52,727 nt of DNA from Pseudomonas sp. Leaf48. Its GTDB lineage: Bacteria; Pseudomonadota; Gammaproteobacteria; Pseudomonadales; Pseudomonadaceae. Below are positions 36,192-44,878 of the stretch, in pieces. The translations under genes and the position numbers were made by a program. A model generated the notes under the pieces. It saw only the letters and a program-made list of their open reading frames with translations. It was not told where the DNA came from and ran no database searches. How positions within the stretch are numbered: position 1 is the stretch's first letter; each line of letters starts with the position of its first letter. The stretch covers positions 1,285 through 54,011 of the forward strand of contig NZ_LMLH01000023.1 in the NCBI RefSeq assembly GCF_001421885.1. Direction: 5' to 3'.

Positions 36192-37487
36192 TCACTGTGG
36201 AATCCGGTTTTTCGCTTCGATCCATTGCGCCATGTACTGAGTACTTTTGTGCTGATGATGGCGCAGCATGCCGCCGGTGAAGTTATCTCTTCTGATCTGG
36301 TGCAGGCGAGCCTGGCAATCGAGCAGCTTTTCAGTCACGGCCGGTCCGTGAACAACCTGTTGGTAACGACTGGCCAGCAAGGCATGCGCCTGGGTCTGGG
36401 CGTTCAGCCAAAGGGCCTTGTCGTTGTGCAGCCGTACGGCGCTGTCGGCGAACTCTCGAGCCGTGCGGGTCACGGCGCCGGGCCAGGGTTGTTCATCGTG
36501 CATGGCTTCGGCACCTACGGGAGTGGTGACGTTAGGCGTCCCACAGAGCATTGCATCGACGATTTTGCCTTTGATGCCCGCGCCGAAACGCAAGGGCGCC
36601 ATGCATACCCGCGCTGCCGACATGACCTGCAGGGCGTCTTCGGCCCAGTTCATTACATGAAAGCCTTGGGCCGGGTTATGCAGGGCGGTAGCCTTGGGTG
36701 GGGTGTAGGCGCCGTAGATATGTAGCTGCGCGCCAGGCATCTGGGCGCGAATCATCGGCCAGATCGCGGTTTTCAGCCAAAGCACGGCATCCCAGTTTGG
36801 CGCATGGCGAAAGTTACCGATGTGCAGGAAGTGCGCGCGGTCTTCGAATGGGACGGGCGGGGTCGACGGTAGATCGACCATCAACGGACACCAATGCAGC
36901 AAGCTGCGCGGCACCTGGAACTGCGAGACCAGCAGCTCGATTTCCACGGGGGAAATCATCAGGCTCAGGTCACACCGATAGATGGCGGCGATTTCGCGTT
37001 TGGCCACGTCGGTATTGGCCATGAGCTCGAACTCTTCGCGCAAGGCCGGCGCGAACAGTTCGCTGAAATCATCGTTATCGTCACAGGCTTTCAAACGCTC
37101 CTTGAGGCGTTGATGCCGGGCGTCGCGCAAACTCTGCAGATCTGACGTCTCAAGCACCCGCATGGCATCGGGGCAGTGTTTTTCAACGCGCCAGCCGAAT
37201 TGCTCTTCCATCATGAAGCGATCGAACAGCACCACCTCCGGGGCAAGCTCACGAATGAACTCATCAAAACTGCTGTTGTTCAGCTCGATCGGCACCTCGC
37301 CAATACCCAGCGCCGTCAGGTCAGCCCGGTGTTCCCCGGAACTGGCGGGGCTACTGAAGGTGATGTCCCAGCCACGCTGCAGGAAGGCTTCGAGTATCTG
37401 CATCATGTGCCCGCCGGCCGCGGAAGAGCGGGGCTCGGGCCAGACGTAACCAATGACCAGGACTTTGGTTGCGCGGGGCTGACTCAT
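36192..37487 (-). CDS. Glycosyltransferase (GT4-type)
   Basis: A 431-aa GT-B-fold glycosyltransferase. The N-terminal domain starts TKVLVIGYVWPEPRSSAAGGHMMQI. The C-terminal donor domain has LHIYGAY, NWAEDALQVMSAARVCMAPLRFGAGIKGKIVDAMLCGTPN-like order with the E/D-x7-E type region altered, as often in this subgroup. The acceptor is unknown. The ATG at 37487 follows AGGAAA. It is not in a polysaccharide cluster and sits beside a sugar kinase. Confidence 0.82.
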   Translation of the reverse strand: MSQPRATKVLVIGYVWPEPRSSAAGGHMMQILEAFLQRGWDITFSSPASSGEHRADLTALGIGEVPIELNNSSFDEFIRELAPEVVLFDRFMMEEQFGWRVEKHCPDAMRVLETSDLQSLRDARHQRLKERLKACDDNDDFSELFAPALREEFELMANTDVAKREIAAIYRCDLSLMISPVEIELLVSQFQVPRSLLHWCPLMVDLPSTPPVPFEDRAHFLHIGNFRHAPNWDAVLWLKTAIWPMIRAQMPGAQLHIYGAYTPPKATALHNPAQGFHVMNWAEDALQVMSAARVCMAPLRFGAGIKGKIVDAMLCGTPNVTTPVGAEAMHDEQPWPGAVTRTAREFADSAVRLHNDKALWLNAQTQAHALLASRYQQVVHGPAVTEKLLDCQARLHQIRRDNFTGGMLRHHQHKSTQYMAQWIEAKNRIPQ

Positions 37488-37660
37488 GAACGGAAATTTC
37501 CTTGAAACGGGCGGGAAGCGAGGGAGTGTCGAGGGTGGCAATTAAACCATAGTCGCTCCCTTGGTGGCGCCACGGATCAGCAGCCTGGCTGCAATGCGCT
37601 GCGGTCCGCGAGCCGATAGTGAAACTGAAGTCGCTCGTGCGTGCCTGTTACGGCATTGCT

Positions 37661-38023
37661 TCAACCCAGGATGCCTTTGACCTTGTCACGCAACTGGTCT
37701 ATCGAGAACGGCTTGCCGATCACGTGCATGCCTGCGGGCACTTCAATGCTTTCGGCGTAGCCGCTGGCAAAGAGGATGGGGAGCAGAGGGCGTAACGTCC
37801 TGGCCCGAGTGGCCAATTCGCGACCATCCATACCCGGTAAGCCGACATCGGTCATCATCAGGTCGATGTGCAACTGGCGATCGTCGAGAAACGCCAGAGC
37901 CTGTTCGCTGCCATCAGCCTCGATCACTTTGTACTCCAGCTCTTCGAGCACATCGACGATCAGCATGCGCACGATGGCATCGTCTTCGACGACAAGAATG
38001 GTGGAGGCGCTGACGGCGGACAT
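37661..38023 (-). CDS. Single-domain response regulator
   Basis: A 120-aa CheY-like receiver with no output domain. The acidic pocket is Glu13, Asp14 and Asp15, the phosphoacceptor Asp59 (MMTDVGLPGMDG), and the switch Lys is in GKPFS. The ATG at 38023 follows GGGAA. It is divergent from the large hybrid kinase at 38283. The sequence is close in style to the receiver at the C-terminus of the kinase at 44879-46549 (SDVGLPGMNG), suggesting a shuttle in the same phosphorelay. That link is inferred. Confidence 0.9.
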   Translation of the reverse strand: MSAVSASTILVVEDDAIVRMLIVDVLEELEYKVIEADGSEQALAFLDDRQLHIDLMMTDVGLPGMDGRELATRARTLRPLLPILFASGYAESIEVPAGMHVIGKPFSIDQLRDKVKGILG

Positions 38024-38228
38024 AATGTATTTCCCGAAGATAATTGGCAGTAACCGGTCGAGCGAAATCACCGGTCTCATGCATCAGTAAGCGGCGGCTC
38101 CCGACAAGTTCCCGGCGGTATGGAAAAAGAACAGGTGCCCACCTGCGCCAAGAATAACCCGTGCCCGTGAGCGTGCGCAGCGGAATGTAGGAAGTTAGGA
38201 ACAAAGATGTCAGAAAATTGGATCCCAG

Positions 38229-38244
38229 TGGCATTTTTGCGGCA
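38229..38244 (+). promoter_or_regulatory. Possible sigma-54 promoter of the hybrid-kinase operon
   Basis: tGGCAtttttgcgGCa has GG-N10-GC spacing and lies 39-54 nt before the kinase ATG. The match is weaker than that before fapA (no TT before GC), and such a match can arise by chance in a window of this size. Confidence 0.3.
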
Positions 38245-38282
38245 AACTCCTAGCATTCCGACAGCATCACAAGGCCTGCCCC

Positions 38283-41200
38283 ATGACCTCCGCGTCCTCG
38301 GTTGATGAGCAACGATTTCGTAAACTACTTAGCCGCAACGTCAGCCTGCCGTTGGGGCTGGGTGTCATCAGCGCGGTGTTTTTCGTTTCGCTGATCACCT
38401 ATTTGTTATCGACGATCCAGTGGGTGGAGCACACCGACCGGGTGATCAATAACGCCAACGAAGCGGTCAAGCTGACTGTTGACCTGGAAACCGGGATGCG
38501 CGGCTATCTGCTCAGTGGAGACGAGCATTTCCTCGACCCTTACGAAACCGCCAAACCGCGGATCGCTGTCGCCGTGGACACCTTGCTTGAACTGACCGCC
38601 GACAACCCGGTGCAGACCGACCGCCTGCGCCGGTTGCAGGCGTTGCATGCGGAATGGACGGCTTACGCGCAATCGATGATCGACTTGCAGCGTACCAGCG
38701 GCGATTACCGCAGCGCGGTCAGGGCCGGGCGGGGCAAACGCCTGACTGATGAAATTCGCAAGCAATATGATGAAGTGATCAGTACCGAACAACAGCTGCG
38801 TACCGCGCGCAACGAAGAGGTCCGCCGCACCACGATCTGGAGCATCAGCCTTTATATCTTGTTCATTGCCGCTGTCAGCGCAGTGTTGTCCTACATCGGC
38901 CGGCGTGATCTGCTGGGCCTGTCGCAAAGCTACAGCGTTAATCTCGCCGCGCAACAGGCCAGCGCCCATCGCCTGGAACAGCAAGCCTGGTTGCGCAATG
39001 GCCAAACGGAACTGGCCGAGCAGGTGCTGGGCCAGTTGAGCCTGAACATGCTGGGACGCAACATTCTGCAGTTTTGCGCGCAGTATCTTGGTTCAGCCGT
39101 GGCGGCCATTTATGTCCGCGAGGAGCAAGGCAGCCTCAAACGCATCGCTTCCTATGGCTTTTCTCGGGAGCAGGAAGCACTGGACCAGCAGATTGACGCG
39201 GGCGAGGGCATTATCGGTCAGGTGGCCAGTCAGGCTCGTCTGATTCGTCTCGACGAGGTGCCGCAGGACTATTTCAAAGTCAGCTCCGGCCTTGGTGAAG
39301 GTTTGCCGCGCAGTGTGCTGGTGGTGCCGACCAGCGACGACGACCGGGTCAATGGTGTCATCGAATTGGGCTTCCTGCGCCCGCTTAACGACCGTGACGT
39401 TGAACTGCTGGAGCTGATTGCCGGCAACATTGGCACCTCGGTTGAAGCTGCTCGCTATCGCCAGCGCTTGCAGGAGGTACTGGCGCAATCCCAGCAACTC
39501 AACGAAGAACTGCAAGTGCAGCAGGAGGAGCTCAAGACTGCCAACGAAGAACTTGAAGAACAGTCGCGAATTCTCAAGGAGTCCCAGGCGCACCTGGAAA
39601 CCCAGCAGGTCGAGCTTGAACAAACCAATGAGCAACTTGCCGAGCAGGCGCAGATCCTTGCCGACCAGCGCGATGCCATGGACCGCAAGAACACCGAGCT
39701 CAATCAGGTGCAAAGCCAGCTTGAAGACCGCGCCCAGGAGTTGCAGCGTTCCAGCAAGTACAAGTCGGAATTCCTCGCCAACATGTCCCATGAGCTGCGC
39801 ACACCGCTCAACAGTTCGTTGATCCTGGCCAAGCTGCTCGCGGAAAACCCTCAGGAAAATCTTAGCGCCGAGCAGGTCAAGTTCGCCGAATCGATCTATT
39901 CGGCCGGCAACGATTTGCTGAATTTGATCAACGATATCCTCGACATTTCCAAGGTCGAGGCCGGCAAGCTGGAAATCCGTCCGGAGAACGCCAACGTCGA
40001 GCGTCTGGTCGACGGTTTGCGCGGCATGTTCCAGCCGTTGGCGACAGACAAGCAGCTGGACTTTCGCGTGGAACTGCAGGCCGGTGCCCCGTTGATGATG
40101 TTCACCGATCGGCAGCGCCTGGAGCAGGTGCTCAAGAACCTGTTGTCCAACGCGGTGAAATTCACTGAAAACGGCAGTGTCAGCCTGACTGTTGCCGCAA
40201 CGCCAAATGACGGCATTGCATTCATTGTCCGCGATTCCGGGATTGGCATTGCAGCGGATCAGCAGGAAAGCATTTTCGAAGCCTTCCGCCAGGCCGACGG
40301 CACCACCAATCGCCGCTACGGTGGCACCGGGCTGGGGCTGTCGATTTCCCGGGACCTGGCCGCGCTGCTCGGCGGTTCCATCAGCGTTTCCAGCACTGCG
40401 GGGCAGGGCAGTGTATTCACGCTGGTGCTGCCGCAACATTACATTGAGCCTGGGGAGGAAACCCCCGAACCCATGAGAATGGCAGCGGTACCGATGAAGC
40501 CGGACGTTGCGGCACCGATCCTTGCGCCGCAGATTGCCGACGTCGCCATTGCGCGTTTCGACGACGATCGCCATCGGGGCCCTTTCACCAGCCGTTGCAT
40601 CCTGGTGGTCGAGGACGAACCGAACTTTGCCAATATTCTTTACGACCTCGCCCATGAGCTGGGTTATCAGTGCCTGGTGGCCCATGGCGCCGATGAAGGC
40701 TATGACCTGGCCACAGCGTTCATTCCCGACGCCATTCTGCTGGACATGCGCCTGCCGGATCATTCCGGCCTGACGGTGCTGCAACGTCTGAAGGAGCATG
40801 CGCAAACCCGGCATATTCCGGTGCATGTGATTTCCGTCGAAGACCGGGTGGAAGCGGCCATGCATCTGGGCGCCGTCGGCTACGCCGTGAAGCCGACTAC
40901 CCGTGAAGAACTCAAGGATGTGTTCGCCCGCCTGGAAGCCAAGCTGACCCAGAAGGTCAAACGCGTGCTGCTGGTCGAAGATGACGATCTGCAACGTGAC
41001 AGCATTGCCCGGCTGATCGGAGACGACGATATCGAAATCACCGCCGTGGGCCTGGCCCAGGAGGCGCTGGACCAGCTGCGCTGCTCGGTCTTCGATTGCA
41101 TGATCATCGACCTCAAATTGCCGGACATGCTCGGTAACGACCTGCTCAAGCGCATGTCTACCGAGGATATCTGCTCGTTTCCGCCGGTGATTGTTTATAC

Positions 41201-41774
41201 CGGTCGCAACCTGACCCGGGACGAAGAGGCGGAACTGCGCAAGTATTCGCGCTCGATCATCATCAAGGGCGCACGCTCGCCCGAGCGTTTGCTCGATGAG
41301 GTGACACTTTTTCTGCACAAAGTCGAATCGCGGCTGTCTCAGGAACGGCAGAAGATGCTCAAGGTGGCGCGCAGTCGAGACAAAGTCTTCGAGGGGCGCA
41401 AGGTGCTGCTGGTGGATGACGATGTCCGCAACATCTTTGCCCTCACCAGTGCGCTGGAGCAAAAGGGCGCCGTTGTGGTCATCGGCCGCAATGGCCAGGA
41501 AGCGATCGATAAATTGAATGAAGTCGACGACTTCGATCTGGTGTTGATGGACGTGATGATGCCGCAGATGGATGGCTTTGAAGCCACCATCGAGATCCGC
41601 AAGGACCCGCGCTGGCGCAAGCTGCCGATCATCGCGGTCACGGCCAAGGCCATGAAGGACGATCAGGAGCGCTGCCTGCAGGCGGGCGCCAACGATTACC
41701 TGGCCAAGCCCATCGACCTCGATCGCCTGTTTTCACTGATCAGAGTGTGGTTACCGAAGATGGAACGTTTCTAG
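38283..41774 (+). CDS. CHASE3-GAF hybrid histidine kinase with three receivers
   Basis: A 1163-aa inner-membrane sensor kinase. Helices at about 22-43 and 184-204 flank a periplasmic CHASE3 domain (GMRGYLLSGDEHFL). A GAF domain follows (about 235-395), then a long Gln/Glu-rich coiled coil (about 395-495). HisKA has His503 in SHELRTPLN, with an HATPase around 610-725 (GTGLGLSIS). Three receivers follow with Asp821, Asp943 and Asp1090. The second has a slightly altered pocket. It is first in an operon with cheR, cheB and a receiver-kinase; cheR overlaps its stop by one base. It likely integrates a periplasmic and a cytosolic cue; the signal is unknown. Confidence 0.93.
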   Translation: MTSASSVDEQRFRKLLSRNVSLPLGLGVISAVFFVSLITYLLSTIQWVEHTDRVINNANEAVKLTVDLETGMRGYLLSGDEHFLDPYETAKPRIAVAVDTLLELTADNPVQTDRLRRLQALHAEWTAYAQSMIDLQRTSGDYRSAVRAGRGKRLTDEIRKQYDEVISTEQQLRTARNEEVRRTTIWSISLYILFIAAVSAVLSYIGRRDLLGLSQSYSVNLAAQQASAHRLEQQAWLRNGQTELAEQVLGQLSLNMLGRNILQFCAQYLGSAVAAIYVREEQGSLKRIASYGFSREQEALDQQIDAGEGIIGQVASQARLIRLDEVPQDYFKVSSGLGEGLPRSVLVVPTSDDDRVNGVIELGFLRPLNDRDVELLELIAGNIGTSVEAARYRQRLQEVLAQSQQLNEELQVQQEELKTANEELEEQSRILKESQAHLETQQVELEQTNEQLAEQAQILADQRDAMDRKNTELNQVQSQLEDRAQELQRSSKYKSEFLANMSHELRTPLNSSLILAKLLAENPQENLSAEQVKFAESIYSAGNDLLNLINDILDISKVEAGKLEIRPENANVERLVDGLRGMFQPLATDKQLDFRVELQAGAPLMMFTDRQRLEQVLKNLLSNAVKFTENGSVSLTVAATPNDGIAFIVRDSGIGIAADQQESIFEAFRQADGTTNRRYGGTGLGLSISRDLAALLGGSISVSSTAGQGSVFTLVLPQHYIEPGEETPEPMRMAAVPMKPDVAAPILAPQIADVAIARFDDDRHRGPFTSRCILVVEDEPNFANILYDLAHELGYQCLVAHGADEGYDLATAFIPDAILLDMRLPDHSGLTVLQRLKEHAQTRHIPVHVISVEDRVEAAMHLGAVGYAVKPTTREELKDVFARLEAKLTQKVKRVLLVEDDDLQRDSIARLIGDDDIEITAVGLAQEALDQLRCSVFDCMIIDLKLPDMLGNDLLKRMSTEDICSFPPVIVYTGRNLTRDEEAELRKYSRSIIIKGARSPERLLDEVTLFLHKVESRLSQERQKMLKVARSRDKVFEGRKVLLVDDDVRNIFALTSALEQKGAVVVIGRNGQEAIDKLNEVDDFDLVLMDVMMPQMDGFEATIEIRKDPRWRKLPIIAVTAKAMKDDQERCLQAGANDYLAKPIDLDRLFSLIRVWLPKMERF

Positions 41775-42589
41775 TGGAGCGAAATAGCGAAATCGAATTG
41801 CGCTTGTTGATCGAGGCGATCTACCTCAAATACAGCTATGACTTTCGCGATTACTCCGGCGCGTCGATCAAGCGTCGGGTCAATCATGCGTTGAGCCAGT
41901 TCGAATGCAATACCATTTCGGCGCTGCAGGACAAGGTCCTGCACGATCCCGCGGCGTTCATGCAACTGCTGCAATTGCTGACGATACCGGTCAGTGAAAT
42001 GTTCCGTGACCCTTCGCACTTCCTGGCCATTCGCAAGGAAGTGGTGCCTTTGCTCCGGACCTGGCCCTCGATCAAAATCTGGATTGCCGGGTGCAGCACG
42101 GGCGAAGAGGTGTATTCGATGGCGATTCTGCTGCGCGAGGAGGGTTTGCTCGATCGCACCATTATCTATGCCACCGACATCAACCCGCACTCACTGGAAA
42201 AAGCCAAGCAAGGGATTTTCTCGCTGGAGAATGTCCGTGCCTACACTGCCAATTACCAGCAGGCAGGTGGCCAGTGTTCGTTTGCCGACTACTATACGGC
42301 GGCGTACGACTACGCCATTTTCGACAAGACCCTGCGCGAGAACGTGACCTTCGCCGATCACAGCCTGGCGACGGACAGCGTATTTTCAGAAACTCAATTA
42401 ATATCGTGCCGTAACGTATTGATTTATTTTAATAAAAAGCTTCAGGATCGAGCATTTGGATTGTTTCATGAATCCCTTTGCCATCGAGGATTCCTGGTGT
42501 TGGGCAGCAAGGAAACCCCGGATTTTTCGGCCTTTGGCGATCACTTCCAGGCTATGGTCAAACAGGAACGGATCTACCGTAAATCATGA
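41774..42589 (+). CDS. CheR-type protein-glutamate methyltransferase
   Basis: A 271-aa SAM-dependent methyltransferase of the CheR family. The N-terminal helical domain carries DYSGASIKRRVNHAL, and the SAM motif is IWIAGCSTGEEVYS, with YATDINPHSLEKA and SCRNVLIYF following. There is no TPR extension. The GTG at 41774 shares its G with the preceding stop (TAGTG), with GGA 9 nt upstream, so translation is coupled. No chemoreceptor lies nearby, so the substrate may be the coiled coil of the kinase encoded just before it. Confidence 0.9.
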   Translation: MERNSEIELRLLIEAIYLKYSYDFRDYSGASIKRRVNHALSQFECNTISALQDKVLHDPAAFMQLLQLLTIPVSEMFRDPSHFLAIRKEVVPLLRTWPSIKIWIAGCSTGEEVYSMAILLREEGLLDRTIIYATDINPHSLEKAKQGIFSLENVRAYTANYQQAGGQCSFADYYTAAYDYAIFDKTLRENVTFADHSLATDSVFSETQLISCRNVLIYFNKKLQDRAFGLFHESLCHRGFLVLGSKETPDFSAFGDHFQAMVKQERIYRKS

Positions 42590-43179
42590 ACAGCGCAACG
42601 GGCCAGCCCGCCATCGAAGCAATAGTGATCGGTGCCTCTGCCGGAGGCGTCGAAGCATTGCTGCATATACTCGAACCGCTGCCGGCGGGCTTCGCCTTGC
42701 CGATCATCGTCGTGCTGCACCTGCCGGACCAGCGCCATAGCCAGTTGGCCGAGGTGTTCTCGCGCAGGGTCGCGCTGCCGGTCGTGGAGGCGGGGGACAA
42801 GACGCTGGTGGAAGCCGGCACCCTGTATTTCGCCACGCCCGGTTATCACTTGTCGGTAGAGCAGGACCGCAGCTTTTCCCTGAGCCTGGAGCCCCGGGTG
42901 CACCATTCGCGTCCGGCGATCGATTACCTGTTCGAATCGGCCTCCGATGCATACGGAGCCAATCTGCTGGCGGTGTTGCTGACCGGCGCCAACCGTGACG
43001 GCGCGCTGGGCCTGGCTCAGGTTAAACAGCGCGGCGGCCTGACCGTCGTGCAGGACCCCCTTGAGGCCCAGGTGGCCACCATGCCTCAGGCTGCGCTGGA
43101 TTTGCACCAGCCAGACCATATTCTCACCACACGCGGCATCGGCCGTCTGCTTGTCGAGCTGGAACGAATCGCATGCTAA
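42586..43179 (+). CDS. Receiverless CheB-type methylesterase
   Basis: A 197-aa methylesterase domain without the usual N-terminal receiver. The catalytic triad is visible as Ser18 (GASAGG), His45 (VVLHLP) and Asp138 (TGANRDG). As the receiver is missing, it cannot be switched by direct phosphorylation. It overlaps cheR by ATGA and the next kinase gene by 7 nt. It would remove methyl groups or deamidate Gln on the same target as the linked CheR. Confidence 0.9.
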   Translation: MNSATGQPAIEAIVIGASAGGVEALLHILEPLPAGFALPIIVVLHLPDQRHSQLAEVFSRRVALPVVEAGDKTLVEAGTLYFATPGYHLSVEQDRSFSLSLEPRVHHSRPAIDYLFESASDAYGANLLAVLLTGANRDGALGLAQVKQRGGLTVVQDPLEAQVATMPQAALDLHQPDHILTTRGIGRLLVELERIAC

Positions 43180-44354
43180 GTACTATCCAGGCCAAACTGC
43201 TGATCGTCGACGATCTGCCGGAGAATCTGCTGGCGCTTGAAGCGCTGATCAAGCGGGAGGACCGTACGGTGTACAAGGCATTGTCCGCTGACGAGGCCTT
43301 GTCGCTGTTGCTGCAACACGAATTTGCCATGGCCATTCTCGACGTGCAGATGCCTGGCATGAATGGCTTTGAACTGGCCGAACTGATGCGCGGCACGGAA
43401 AAGACCAGGAACATTCCGATCGTGTTCGTCAGTGCCGCCGGCCGTGAACTGAACTACGCATTCAAGGGCTACGAAAGCGGCGCCGTGGATTTCCTGCACA
43501 AGCCGCTGGATATCCATGCGGTCAAGAGCAAGGTCAATGTCTTCGTCGACCTGTACCGCCAGAGCAAGGCGATGAAAGAGCAGGTGCTGGCCCTGCAGGA
43601 GAGTCGCCGCGAGCAGGAGGCGTTGCTCAATCGCTTGCAAAACACCCAGCTGGAACTGGAGCAGGCGGTGCGCATGCGCGATGACTTCATGTCCATCGTC
43701 GCCCACGAAGTGCGTACGCCGCTCAACGGTCTGATTCTTGAAACCCAGTTGCGCAAGATGCATCTGGCGCGGGACAACGCCGCCGCGTTCACCCTGGACA
43801 AAATGCAGGCCATGGTCGAGCGCGACGAACGGCAGATCAAAAGCCTGATTCGCCTGATCGAAGACATGCTCGATGTGTCGCGGATTCGTACCGGTAAACT
43901 GTCAATCCAGGCCAGAAGTTTTGATCTGGCGGCATTGGTACGTGGCTTGCTGGAGAGTTTCGCCCCTCAGGTCGAGGCCGCCGAGTCCTCGGTGACACTG
44001 GATGCCGGTCAACCGGTCATCGGCAGTTGGGATGAGTTTCGCATCGAACAGGTCATTTCCAACTTGCTGACCAACGCCCTGCGTTATGGCGCCAAGAGTC
44101 CGGTCAGCGTGAAGGTGTACAGTGACGGGCCGCAGGCAATAGTGGAAGTGCGTGATCAAGGGATTGGCATCAGTGAGGAGAACCAGCAGCGGATTTTTCA
44201 GCAGTTCGAGCGGGTATCGGTCAATCATGCCGTTGCCGGCCTCGGCCTGGGATTGTTCATTTCGGAGCAGATTGTCACCGCCCATGGCGGTACCATTACC
44301 GTCGAGAGCCGGATTGGCGAAGGCGCCCTGTTTCGCGTTTGTCTGCCGCTGTAG
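43173..44354 (+). CDS. Receiver-histidine kinase (REC-HisKA-HATPase)
   Basis: A 393-aa soluble kinase. The N-terminal receiver has Asp13, Asp14 and Asp57 (LDVQMPGMNG). A coiled coil follows (about 125-165), then HisKA with His178 (VAHEVRTPLNG) and an HATPase with NALRYG, DQGIGIS and GLGLGLFIS. There is no membrane part. A kinase with an N-terminal receiver can be gated by upstream phosphotransfer, probably from the 1163-aa kinase. It overlaps the CheB gene. Confidence 0.92.
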   Translation: MLSTIQAKLLIVDDLPENLLALEALIKREDRTVYKALSADEALSLLLQHEFAMAILDVQMPGMNGFELAELMRGTEKTRNIPIVFVSAAGRELNYAFKGYESGAVDFLHKPLDIHAVKSKVNVFVDLYRQSKAMKEQVLALQESRREQEALLNRLQNTQLELEQAVRMRDDFMSIVAHEVRTPLNGLILETQLRKMHLARDNAAAFTLDKMQAMVERDERQIKSLIRLIEDMLDVSRIRTGKLSIQARSFDLAALVRGLLESFAPQVEAAESSVTLDAGQPVIGSWDEFRIEQVISNLLTNALRYGAKSPVSVKVYSDGPQAIVEVRDQGIGISEENQQRIFQQFERVSVNHAVAGLGLGLFISEQIVTAHGGTITVESRIGEGALFRVCLPL

Positions 44355-44431
44355 GAAAACAGCCGGATAAACGCAACCTCTGATCGGCCCTATGGTCGTA
44401 TCAGCAGCAATTGACCGAACAAAGGCTTCCC

Positions 44432-44809
44432 ATGAGTGAAGATGCGCAAGATGTTGTACTGGTCGTCGAAGACGATCCCTCCATACTGATGGTGCTGGTC
44501 GCTTATCTGTCGGGGGAGGGTTACCGGGTGCTGCAAGCCGAAAACGGTGAGCAGGCCTTCGAAATCCTCGCCAGCAAACCGCACCTGGACATGATGATCA
44601 CTGACTTCCGCCTGCCCGGTGGTATCTCCGGCGTGCAGATCGCCGAGCCGGCAGTGAAGCTGCGACCGGAGCTCAAGGTGATCTTCATCAGCGGCTATGC
44701 CCAGGAAATCCGCGAGACGGACAGCCCGATCACGCGCACCGCACCGATTCTGGACAAGCCGTTTGATCTGGACAGGTTGCAGGAGTTGATGCAGGACATG
44801 TTGTCGTAA
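44432..44809 (+). CDS. Single-domain response regulator
   Basis: A 125-aa CheY-like receiver. Acidic pocket Glu13-Asp15, phosphoacceptor Asp58 (MITDFRLPGG), and a C-terminal Lys in LDKPFDL are all present; there is no output domain. It follows the receiver-kinase by 77 nt. The ATG at 44432 has AAAGG upstream. It is the likely terminal output or phosphate sink of the plus-strand operon. Confidence 0.9.
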   Translation: MSEDAQDVVLVVEDDPSILMVLVAYLSGEGYRVLQAENGEQAFEILASKPHLDMMITDFRLPGGISGVQIAEPAVKLRPELKVIFISGYAQEIRETDSPITRTAPILDKPFDLDRLQELMQDMLS

Positions 44810-44833
44810 ACATGTCTGCCTGAACCGATGGAC

Positions 44834-44869
44834 CCTGTGGGAGCCAGCAGTCTGGCTCCCACAGGTTTT
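44834..44869. terminator. Bidirectional terminator / REP-like palindrome
   Basis: A perfect 13-bp stem, cctgtgggagcca-gcagtc-tggctcccacagg, is followed by tttt on the plus strand. It lies in the 69-bp gap between convergent operons. The arm tgtgggagc is REP-like, so a repeat seems to have been taken up as a terminator. Confidence 0.85.
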
Positions 44870-44878
44870 GCGCTTGTT

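Noticed and set aside
39093..41462. 789-aa open frame on the minus strand
   Set aside because: It is antisense to the hybrid kinase, which has complete, ordered domains. The frame is a by-product of GC-rich third positions and shows no recognisable family.
41774..43179. A chemotaxis operon
   Set aside because: There is no cheA, cheW, cheY-cheZ set or chemoreceptor. CheR and CheB alone sit among hybrid kinases.
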